From: Typha latifolia
Lineage: Eukaryota > Streptophyta > Magnoliopsida > Poales > Typhaceae
Reading direction: 5' to 3'
NCBI GenBank assembly: GCA_019914945.1
Contig: CM034100.1
Span: 5,779,209 to 5,843,208 of the forward strand
DNA length: 64,000 nt
Position 1 is the first letter of the stretch; each line of letters opens with the position of its first letter. The position numbers and the translations under genes were made by a program. Below are positions 33,925 to 43,985 of the stretch, in pieces. The notes beneath the pieces were generated by a model, which did not search any database, was not told the DNA's origin, and saw only the letters and a list, made by a program, of their open reading frames with translations.

Positions 33925-35529
33925 TCAAAATCCTCCGCCGAAATTAGGAGCCCAGTAGTCTGCACCATTTTCACTTCCAACATGCAAAGTGTAGGACACT
34001 GGAACAAGGCACAATCCTCTACTCCTTAAATCCTTCTTTGGTTGATCATCTCCCACCTGATGTTAGTAGAAAATCAATTAAGTCAAAAATGAACTTGTTA
34101 TCACATATACTCATGACCATAAATCGTTCGAGTAATTGCTTTGAAGCTACGCGAAATACCTGCTCAGGTGGTCCCTTTTTCTTCATAGAATTATCATTTA
34201 ACAACTGCCCAAGAGAATCATGTAATATAGATATCAGCAACATATGGGTATTCTTTAATGAGAGTAAAAGCTGTAAAGCTAAAGGTTTTGTTCTTTTAAT
34301 GCTTTTTTTTGTCGTAAAAAGAAGCTCTATACTAATATGATTCCTTTTACAAGGGTCATCTTGCTTTTCCTGGGGTGGGTATGGATCCAATGAAGCATAC
34401 CTGACCAGGGTCTTCTGGGAAAATACAATTCCTCTCTCCTTGCCCCTATACATAAAGAAAACGTTTTCTACAAATCAGTAGAGTACAAGCATGCAGAGTT
34501 TGATAAATATATATAATAATTTGCAACGCAAATCTTTCAGGATATGGTATACTTTAGACAAAAATCATATGCCTAGACACTTCACTATGCTTGCTGTTGG
34601 AGACAATTATAATAATTAAATATGATTGACCCTCAAAATGGTAATGTGGCAGTAATATACCGTGCAAATCTAAAAAATATATGATATTTCAGAAGGTTCT
34701 TTCGAATTTTTACTGAAATTACGTGCTGAAATGCAGAAATATGTTGATGACTTGATGACCATACAAGCTAAGAGTATATTTACTAAAATAAAGTTTATGT
34801 ACTGAACAACGGTAACATTAAAAATCTAGGTCGTGGTTTATTTCCAAAAAAAACTATAACTAAACCTTAATATATACTGCCACTCAACTGTAAAAAAACT
34901 ATCAATAATGGTTTTGTGAATTATCAAAAGGACAACAGCTATTCGGAGGAGAAAGTAGAAGAAATCATGAAAAGGATTACAGTCTTCCTTCTTTTCAGAA
35001 GACTAGCAGAACCTTCCATAAAAAACAATTTGAGCAGAAACCTACAGTAGTCTTCTCAGACCTGTGAGAGCACGCTCACGCACACGTTTACTTGTGCTTG
35101 GATGTCTACATATGTAGGTAGGTGCTTGTATGCCTACATATGTCGGTGTGTGAAAGAAAAACATAGAGATATAAGAAAGATGAAGGACTAGTAATAGGAA
35201 CAGTAGTAGCATTGGAAATTGTGGGGGAGAATGGAGATGGAGGTGGGTGGGGCTGGTGTTTCAAGTTACTCACAGTATGCTTGGTGTTCACAGATCCACT
35301 GCCCAAGTACGGGGTGCTCAGAGCCTGCATGAGATAAAAGGATAAGTTTGAATGTGTGTGAGAAATAGTCGCACATATTCTCTGAAACACATGGCATTAG
35401 AAGACACCAATGACTAAAAGATGCTACATAAAACAACACTGCTTTTTTGCACCAGCTTTAACTGCGTGCTCTTATAACCACCCCTTCTTTTTTGTTTCAT
35501 TTGCTCCCCATCCTTTCAAAGAGAGAGAG

Positions 35530-35565
<36 letters not shown>

Positions 35566-36059
35566 CAATTTGGCTCTGGAGGAATCTTATGTAGCCAATG
35601 GCTTCTAGCAGTACAGACGCAGTGTCAGTCTGGAAAAGAAGCCATGTCAGATCTCCTTTATTTGAATACCAAAGCAGGAAGGGATGGGCAAAAACTATAG
35701 ATCTACAAAGTACAAGACTCGTAGTAGAGATTTATATCAGTAAAGGGAATTGGCAGTACTAGTGTATATAGATACTATGGTAGAGTAATGTATACCTCAC
35801 ATAATTAATACTAGAGGATATATAGTGGTAATACCTTTCCAAATGGAGAAACAAGCTGGTGAAGAGCATTTATTCTATCCCCTAGCTTCTCCTTCCTCAC
35901 CTGAAACAAAATAAGGAAAACAAAATACTAGCATCATTGAATTGCTATATTCTTCTTCTTCTTATAATGATAAAAAAACAATCATTTTAGGTCATAAAAG
36001 CATGAAAGCATTCTTAATATTATTTATATAATTTCAGAAACTGGGTTAGCATGTAACTA

Positions 36060-36106
<47 letters not shown>

Positions 36107-37184
36107 CCCGATCAAAGTCATATCAAAAGAAGAGAGGAGATTAACCTTGAAAGTAGATTGTGCATATTAAAAGAAGAGAGGAAATTAACCTTGAAAGTAG
36201 ATTGTGCTGAGGAGCCTTGAATCCTGGCCTTCTTGAAAGCTGAACCAGTTGCTGTGCTCATGCACTGGATAAAGATAAAAGATAAAGTAAGAATTAAGGG
36301 CCCCTCTCTATATATATGATCTATGAACCCTAATTAACTCAAGAGAACCATCAACATTTCTTGAGCTCCTCGGTTGTAGCAGACATTACCCTTATCAAGA
36401 TATCACATAAACAATAACTAAATGGAAATCCTCAACCAAGAAATAAAAGATAGCACGAAAGTATAATAAGGATATGAAGATCGATGACGAAAACACACGT
36501 ATAATTTTTTGAACCAATCAACGAAAGAAAATAAACAATTATAAGAGAGAGCAAAGATATATTAAAGAAAGAAAAAGGGTTGGTATTAGATCATGAAAGC
36601 AAGTCAAGCTTTCCAACCTCAGATGAATTGTCTGGTTGGTTATGCCGTCCTTCTGGCTTCTTGTTTGAGAAGTCCAACATGTTGCTGCTGAAGCTGCTTG
36701 ATGTGATACAAGACCTAGGAGAAGTAGCTGATAGAAGTCGACCCCATGGAGATTTTGGTACCTGGATCTCTTCACTCCCATGGATATAGACATACCCAGT
36801 ACTCTCATAATTCTCTTGCTTCGGACAACAAATATTATGTGCACTACCTGTTGGGTATACAACTTGATCCTCCCAAGCCTCTATCTTTTTAGGTTGAAAA
36901 GTATTAGAGCTATATCTCTCTTCTTCCCCAACTAATCCACCCCTGCGAATTTCCACCAGAAAAAAAAGGAAAGGAAGTGAATGAGAAAGTAAATCTAAAA
37001 CAATAACTGCACACACATATATATATAATATCACATGAGATCAAATTGTTCCATCATATCCTGGACTTTGAAATGTTCAAAGTTAAATAAGTCCTTTCAA
37101 GGGAATTCTGAAGGACAACGAATTATGAAGAATCTTAGTGGTGACCATATTATGCGCAAAACCAGTTTCCATCTTTATACATGC

Positions 37185-37228
<44 letters not shown>

Positions 37229-37472
37229 ACAGCAATAGCTGGCTCCATGATTCTGGCTGGTCCTGGCTGTCATTCCAAGGTGTACTCATAGGGAGGAAAT
37301 CAGAAGGCTGTGGTTGATGAGAGAAGACTGCAGGAGAAGATGATGTGGAAGAGGAGAGCATGAAGGGAGAAGCTTCTTTAGGAGGTGGCCTCATATTATT
37401 CATGCTCCACCAACTAGGACTTTCCCCCATCATCTGCTGCATTAGAGAGGTCTGGAGCTCTCCCCTATTCAT
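33925..37472 (-). CDS. bHLH transcription factor of the bHLH68/bHLH133 (atypical bHLH) group
   Basis: Nine coding exons on the minus strand: 37472-37231, 36942-36618, 36264-36190, 35900-35835, 35629-35564, 35324-35274, 34445-34401, 34204-34160, 34056-33925. All introns are GT-AG, the phases close and the total is 1047 bp (348 residues). It starts [15 protein letters not shown], has a [10 protein letters not shown] block and ESWSQLLL, and ends [14 protein letters not shown]. The bHLH lies at about residues 208-258 ([20 protein letters not shown], then [20 protein letters not shown]). The basic region lacks the His and Glu that read E-boxes: STFKVRKEK stands where H-x-x-x-E-R-x-R-R is usual. 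Some members of this group act in root or abiotic-stress programmes; that is family knowledge, not shown here. No defect seen. Confidence 0.93.
35521..35563. repeat. (GA)n microsatellite abutting the donor of bHLH exon 5
   Basis: On the gene strand intron 5 begins GTCTCTCTCT, so the microsatellite starts at the second base of the intron. Confidence 0.93.
36064..36104. repeat. (GA)n microsatellite in bHLH intron 3
   Basis: About 40 bp of GA (CT on the gene strand), some 85 bases downstream of the exon 3 donor. Confidence 0.93.
36127..36207. repeat. 44-bp tandem duplication spanning the exon 3 splice donor
   Basis: The block with GATTAACCTTGAAAGTAGAT at about 36139 recurs 44 bp further at about 36183, where it covers the last codons of exon 3 and its donor (CTTTCAAG|GTTAA on the gene strand). 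The duplicate creates a second, identical donor in intron 3. Confidence 0.9.
37188..37224. repeat. (GA)n microsatellite abutting the donor of bHLH exon 1
   Basis: Intron 1 begins GTAATTCTCTCTCT on the gene strand; the repeat starts six bases after the junction. Confidence 0.93.
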
Positions 37473-37760
37473 CTCTGAATTCTTTGGCCTCTTTTACTTA
37501 CTCCTCCAAGTCAATCTTTAGAAGCTTTTGCCTCTTTTGCTTCTATGGTTGAGGTACTGGAGAAGAGAAAAGCAGAAGACTTGTTAAGAGGAATCTGATT
37601 ACATGGGAGGTAGAAGTCTTTTGTTTTGTTTTGTTTCCTTTCCTTCCACCTTTTTATTTACCTTTTCCTTGCTTCCTTTTTTTCCTCCCCTTGCTTTTTT
37701 TTTTTCCTTTCTCCTTTTGCTTTAACAATAAAACGGGGGAGAAAAGGTGGTAGCACTGCA
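37473..37760 (-). promoter_or_regulatory. 5' UTR and proximal upstream region of the bHLH gene
   Basis: Upstream of the start codon the sequence is CT/GA-rich (37490-37760), with T/C runs at 37620-37720. No TATA box can be placed with confidence. Confidence 0.4.
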
Positions 37761-39047
37761 TCAGACCAAAAGGAGTGGTCTGAGTAGGGTTAGTTCTTAA
37801 TTTGGCTTCAAGGAGAAGACTAGGACTAGGTTCACATGTGGCAATATTATTTTCTTTAGGATTACGATGTGACAAGTTATGGGTCCTCCAAGCAATAATT
37901 TCTGTTAGAAAATAAGTGAGGTCTAATGTTTTATCAGGGAGAGGCAAAGAACTAATTTGAGATGATACTTTGACATTTGGACTTTGCCGGGTCTAATAAC
38001 ATTCTTGATTAATAGAATTTATTTGGCTCAAAATGCAACCATGATTTGGTTAAGATTAACTATACTTTGCAATAAATCTCTGGAGATAGAATGATGTCAT
38101 AGCTTATCATTTGTTGGAATATTGCGCTTGTCCTTAATTATGGTATGCTGTTCTTTCATGTTACTTATTTGGTGATGGCTAGAAATTTTGGCGTTTCCTT
38201 TGAGATCTAACCCACATCACAAAGAAACAACTGGCACTCTTAACTCTGAATACCTTGTAATTAAAAGTTCTGCAGAATCTTGCCAAGAAGTTTATTTTTC
38301 ATGAGATATTATTTATTCATAGAATTCTTTTATCAATTATTAATTAAAGCTTAATCAATTTTCCAGATCATATTGTTTATCAATTCGTAGAATGTTTTTT
38401 TTCCTAATTTTGAATATAAGGTTGAGCATATATGTAAGTTGCCCACGTTATTCTCACTTAGTAAATAGCTAATCATGGTCACCTACAATTATTGGAGATT
38501 ACAAGTTCTTTTTACGTTAAGCATATTATCTTCAACTTTAGTTGCAGATTATCTTCTTTTTTTTATCTTGACAAAGACAAATGCATGCAAATTCTTGGAA
38601 TAATCGAACTATACAATAGCTCAATACAATATGTAAATGTTCCAAAGATGCATGGAAAATTCTTTTAGGTTACCGACATAACTATTTAAAAGGTAATATA
38701 TCAAATTCTCACGAATATTGAGGAGGAATGACATCAGGTCCAAGATGCCCACAGACTAGTTATTGTAAGCCTGAATCATTTAGGAGAAATTGGTGCATAA
38801 GACAACATCTACTTTCGGATCGACTAGATTCACACTTATAAAATAGAAACACGACTATGAAGCACTAGACAGGATAAAAGTAGAATAAATAGAATAATCG
38901 CCTTACCGATAATCAATCCAATGCTACTGTTCTACTACATTCAAGTAATTAATTAAAAATATAAATCTAGGTCTAGTACGTTAGATGTTTATCGAATTAA
39001 TTAATGACATGGTATAAATTATTGATCAATTACATACCTATTTATTT
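37761..39047. other. Intergenic, upstream of the bHLH gene
   Basis: AT-rich and unique-looking, without a convincing frame, RNA gene or repeat. Distal regulatory sites of the bHLH gene may lie here. Confidence 0.5.
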
Positions 39048-39049
39048 AA

Positions 39050-39423
39050 AGAGATTTTATAAATCACACCTTATATTTTGTGATTCACACTCCGTTTTTA
39101 AGGATTTTATAATCTGACCCCTCTTTTTTCTCTAAAATTCTCATTTAACACCCTGATGTCATTTTAATTAACTGAGGTCGACTAAATTACTAAAATACCT
39201 CTACCATCCCTTTCCCTCCTCTTTATCCCTCCCCTGAATAAGATAGGGATTATATAGATATTTATAAATTATTTCATAGATTATAAAAGAATATTTCTTT
39301 GCTAGTATAGTCTAAGTTAATTGAGGGTATTAAATGAGGATTAAAGGGAAAAAGAAAGGATTTGTAAAAAAATTTTAATTTAAAGAAGGTAAAATGCATG
39401 GTGTGATTTGTAAAATTTCTTTA
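39050..39423. mobile_element. MITE with long inverted repeats, about 375 bp
   Basis: GAGATTTTATAAATCACACC at the left is matched in reverse by GGTGTGATTTGTAAAATTTC at the right. The pairing extends inward with mismatches over about 100 bases (CTCATTTAACACCCTGATGT pairs with GAGGGTATTAAATGAGG). Flanks TTATTTAA and TTAATTTAA may be a target duplication. Confidence 0.72.
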
Positions 39424-40960
39424 ATTTAAACCAAACATTTAGATTTTTCTCTAATATCAATAACAACAAAAAAATAATTTCTAGCCTTTAATGGTTAGTC
39501 ATTAACTAGCTTAAGCTTTTGGATGCAAGTGTTTTTCTAACAATATTAAGCTATTCTTTTTTTGAGAGAAAATTCATAGACTAATCATATTATTAATTTC
39601 AATCGAACGATTACAACTTAATACATGAGAAAAAAGGGGAATAGAGTAAAAACCCTAAGAAAAAGCTCCTTCACTTGGTTGTATTACAGACCGAACAATA
39701 ATAATAGTGATGCATTAAGAACAAGTACTCAAGCACAATAAGAAAAGGAGGAGAAAGAGCAATACTCTAAAAACAAGCCTTTCACTTGGCCAATTGTGGC
39801 AGCACTATAGATATAAAAGTATGAGTCTTAAAAGGTTAAGCACTCAAAATAGGAGCAAGCTAAGATAGGAATGCAGGCTCACCAGTGATAGAGTCTAGCA
39901 ATTATAATGAAATGACTTGAAGACTCCATTTGAGCAACCTGTGAAACCAAGAAAATCTGTATTCCCAAACATATAGGTGAAAAACCAAATATACGCTAGT
40001 AGAACATGAAATGAGATGAGGCAGAGGCGGGTCGGGCTAGGACGGAAGTAACTTTTGCAAATATGTCAAGACCAAGGCATGCGACGTCACAATAGTCAGT
40101 GCAGAAGATGGTGATGTGAAAGCAGTGTAGGCAAGATCCGCGGCAGCTCACACAGACAACGGTGGCACGAAAGGTCAAGAAGAGGACCGAGGCAAAATCC
40201 ATGACCCTCGGTGCCTAGTAGATAATCTATGGAGATGTGGAAGGCCAAGGAGGGGGACCGAGGTGAGATGGACGACGGCGGCGCCGATAATAGAAGAGAT
40301 GGGAGGCAGACGGTGATGGGAAGAAAGAGGGACCTTAGAGAGAAAGAAAAGAAGACAGGACAGTGAGGAGAGAATAACAAACTCATTGAAGGAGTGGGAG
40401 GGAAAAACCTCTCCTGTTCACCTAGCTATTGGCAAGCCATCGAAGGCGGCGAGAAATACTTTCTTTTAAAAGAGGAAAAAATTCAAACCCTAGAAAACAC
40501 TGCTAGGGCCACAATATTAAGCTACGACTCAAACGAATATATACCTAGCAAATATATAACCCCTGAGCTGGAAAGTAACTTGGTTTGATCCATATCTAGA
40601 TACACACTGGTGCACTTATTATATATACACCATGAAAGACATATAGATTATTGATGTGTGAGAATTTATTACAAATAAATAGACAAAAATTATGCCTTCT
40701 AATAATATATGAAAAGAAATGCCTAACAGCCCTAACACATAAAGCTAGTAGTTACATAGGTAGGTGATGATCCCAAAGCACCAAGATAGCAATCACGCAC
40801 TGCTACTCTCTAATCATTAAATCCTTTTTCTTTCTATTTATATATATATATATAGCAATGGCTAATATGCCCAAAAGTCCTTTGTTCAACACTAATTAAT
40901 CATCTCAAGGACTGATTCAATTTATCTAGTACAAGAAGCCAAAAGCCCTACATAATTATA
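39424..40960. other. Intergenic; possible decayed repeat at 40000-40400
   Basis: Mostly AT-rich. 40010-40390 is GC-richer (GACGACGGCGGCG type) and keeps some open frames in both directions without recognisable motifs. It resembles the GC-rich end of a decayed LTR, but I cannot align it to any repeat in this window. Confidence 0.4.
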
Positions 40961-40968
40961 GACCTAAT

Positions 40969-41320
40969 CATAGCTCTCGTCGAAAAAGAGGAAGGGGGGA
41001 ATGAATAGAAACTGCTATTCTATAGTTGCCATTTGCCAAACTAAAACAATTGTCACCACTAATCACCCTACATCTCTGGCCGGGTAAATATGCAAAAGAG
41101 CCCCCCGCCCCTCCCTTCTCGAAGGCCGAGCCGCCAGTGGCGGGAATTCGGGGAGTGCGGGAAAAAAAAGAAATGATATCGTGGGAGTTCGGGGGTGTCC
41201 GTACGCTGAGTGAGATCTTTGTCGGAGGGCGACGTGTCCTTTTCCGAGGAGGCTTTTCCTTTTTTTTTTTAACACTCTTTTTCCCCCCCTCTTGCTCGGC
41301 CCCCTCGCTTGTCCTCATGT
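40969..41320 (-). other. GC-rich island with an unrecognised open frame
   Basis: A minus-strand frame of 116 codons starts at ATG 41318 (RTSEGAEQEGGKKSVKKKKE) and overlaps an equally long plus-strand frame. Composition is far more GC-rich than the surroundings. I see no motif. It could be an orphan first exon, a promoter island or a repeat remnant, and I do not call it a gene. Confidence 0.25.
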
Positions 41321-41340
41321 GCCCGACCTCATATTCTCTT

Positions 41341-41342
41341 CC

Positions 41343-41383
<41 letters not shown>

Positions 41384-41426
41384 ATATACATACATACATA
41401 CATATATATATATAGAGAGAGAGATT
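41341..41426. repeat. Compound microsatellite (CT)n, TACA, (TA)n, (GA)n
   Basis: (CT)n at 41344-41386, then four CATA units, (TA)n and (GA)n: a near-palindromic compound run. Confidence 0.93.
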
Positions 41427-42588
41427 AGTTTATTATGAGACCAAATTAAAGGAAGTGTCAAAGTGGCCGGTGGAACCAGACCCTGACTTACCGGAGGTAA
41501 CACAAGGTACAGCTTTTGAGGTTTGGAAGTCATTGTTAATTTTGACGGGTTCTTTTTATGACCTAAATTAAAACAGGGATAATTGCATCGAAACTTGTTG
41601 TGCTATTGTCAATTTTCCTATACATCTTATTTACTTGGGATTATTATATTTTTCTGTTCTGAATTATCACCTTTTTTTTATATGCATTTTTTAACTAGGA
41701 AAAAAATAACTCTGAATTAAATTTTTTCTTAGGTTTTGATCTATGTGGTAAAAAAATATTTAGATTCAGGAGGGCTTAGTGTAATTAATCACATTTATTT
41801 TTTATAATACATTGACTCTCTTAATTAACAATGCCAAACCTCTGAAATGTCTACTTCATTAGTTATCTACTAGATTTATTCTACTTAAAACAAATCAAAG
41901 TGACTATCGCTCAATTAAACTTATTTGGTCCATGGACCACTACCCTTATTTTGGAGCAAGAAAAGAGAGAGAAAATGAGGGTAAGATAGTCATTTAATTT
42001 TTGCTAGCACCATCAGAGAGTGAGAGATATTAGATCGTTGAGCGGTTCAAAATATCACAAAAATAAATTATAGCATCTATGTAAAACAAGGCTATAGTTT
42101 ACAAGTCTTGGTGTAATTAACCCTTTAAAATTTTATCAATGATTATGTTCTGCAAAAGAGGATCAAAAAGATAATATATGAGAAGGCGAAAATTGTTAGT
42201 ATAGATTAGCTGTAATCATTACAATGTATGGAGCATTAATAAGAACATTCCCGTCGTTGATAATATTATATAAGAAGTTATAAAGTACTTGGAGCATTTT
42301 TAAGCTTTTAGCACAAACCGATACAGGGATTGATGCTAAAGTAGTGTAAGTCCTTTGTCTAGAGTTATCGATCACATATTATTGTCAAATCATAAAAAAA
42401 GACTTGAGAATTTATATAATAATTTTATAATGTGATTAAGGCTCAATCAAGTCACCACACAGAGGAGAGGAGATTAGGTTCAGTGGCTTGAACCTATTTA
42501 TTAGGTATTTATTGGTTTTGGAGAACTTTTTTACATCGGGCTTGTGTGGTCGAACACCTGATCAACAGTGTTAGAATGGCAAACATAA
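41427..42588. other. Intergenic AT-rich, no gene seen
   Basis: No frame, RNA gene or defined repeat that I can support. Confidence 0.5.
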
Positions 42589-42845
42589 GAGCAACCTTCA
42601 TCGAGGCATCCAAACGCCACAATCCAAGACCAGTAAAACATCGTGGCATTCGAACGCTGGCCAATGGCATTCTATCGCCCCAACCTAAGAGCAGTCTTCA
42701 TCGAAATATTCAAATGCCCATCCAACGGCTTTTGAACACCCCAACTTGAGAGCAATCTTTATTAAAACATTCAAATACCAGCACAGTGATGTTCGGGCAT
42801 TCCAATCTGAGAGTTATGTTCATCCAATAGTTTTTGAACACTAGA
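42589..42845. repeat. Degenerate 61-bp minisatellite
   Basis: Units start GAGCAACCTTCATC (42589), GAGCAGTCTTCATC (42689), GAGCAATCTTTATT (42750) and GAGTTATGTTCATC (42811). The last three are exactly 61 bp apart. The first carries about 39 extra bases. Each unit includes an ATTC(G/A)AA(C/T)GCC phrase. The plus-strand frame over this block is an artefact of the repeat. Confidence 0.8.
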
Positions 42846-43555
42846 AACGAAACATGACGCCGAGGTTATTTCATGTTTAGGTTAATTTGAATATTTTTGA
42901 ATTTCTATCTAGCCTCTAAATATATGGAAGACAACCACTTTGGGATGGAATCATGTAAGAATATTGACATTTTCTATTTCTCCTACCTCTCATCTCTCTC
43001 AACTTCCTCATTCGATCCAAGGCCGATGTCATTCCCTTGCTCCTCGCTTGTCAATCCCCATAGTCTTCTACTTCTTCCCTCAAACCCTACCCGTCGACTA
43101 TCTCCTCATTCGTCGATCCCATTTTTTTTTATGGTCAACCATCTTCTACCTCTTCTTCCTTTCTAAATCACAAATTACTCTACGTCATCATCATTTTTCC
43201 ATTATCCACTCACATCATTTAGATCTCACCATCTTTATTAATTCCACCACTAAACAGCTAACGAGCAAATAGACCACCTTAGTCTAGTCTATAACATTTT
43301 ATTATAATTCAACTTTCATTGTCTCAAAAATACTTTTGAGTTAAATTTAATGTAACTACTACTAACTATTGATGGAATATAGAATACTTTTTATTTTAAA
43401 AATTAAAAAATAAAATAAATTCATAATGGTGAGCAAGATAAACGCACCTGAATTGGAGTATTATTTTTATTACACATATATTATTTATTTAACTCATCTA
43501 TATAGTAAATCCCCCGAATAATTTTGACTAACTCTAGAATGTTTTGAGATAATAT
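42846..43555. other. Intergenic, no gene seen
   Basis: A CT-rich block at 42970-43150 gives open plus-strand frames by composition only. Confidence 0.5.
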
Positions 43556-43561
43556 TAAAAA

Positions 43562-43985
43562 CAATTTACATATAAAACCCTACATTTTATTAAAATTCCA
43601 ATTTACACCCTATATTTTTACTATTTATAATTGAACCATATAATTTAGTGATTATGTGCACAAAATACTCTGGGTTAGATTTGAGCTAATACCATAAGAA
43701 TATTCCATTAATTAGAGATATTTATTTCTAAAATAACTAAAATATCGTTACTATAAATTGGGTTTAGTTGAGATAGTATAGGTTGGGTAACTATAACTTA
43801 GATGAGGATATTATCATAATCTTCTTAGTATAATTAATTTAATCTAAATGTATAGTTAGGTTTAGCTAACAGACAGTATTTTCTATACACATTTACTAAA
43901 TTATAAGATTCAATTTACAAATAATAAAAATGTAGAGTGTAAACTATAATTTTGTTAAAAATTAGCAAGTTATATATAATATTTT
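43562..43985. mobile_element. Long-TIR MITE, family M1, copy 1
   Basis: The left arm (AATTTACATATAAAACCC, CAATTTACACCCTATATTTT) is inverted at the right (AAAAATGTAGAGTGTAAACT). Pairing runs for over 100 bases including CTAAATTATAAGATTCAATT. It matches the copy at 50410-50755 throughout. Confidence 0.78.

Noticed and set aside
34038..34453. Frames of 100-135 codons on both strands
   Set aside because: They cross real bHLH exons 7 and 8 in the wrong frame. The splice model gives the family-typical CIFPEDPGQ and [11 protein letters not shown] sequences instead.
42897..43272. CT-rich plus-strand frames of 89 and 110 codons
   Set aside because: Two overlapping frames with Ser/Pro/Leu bias from composition. 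No homologous motif, no splice context.
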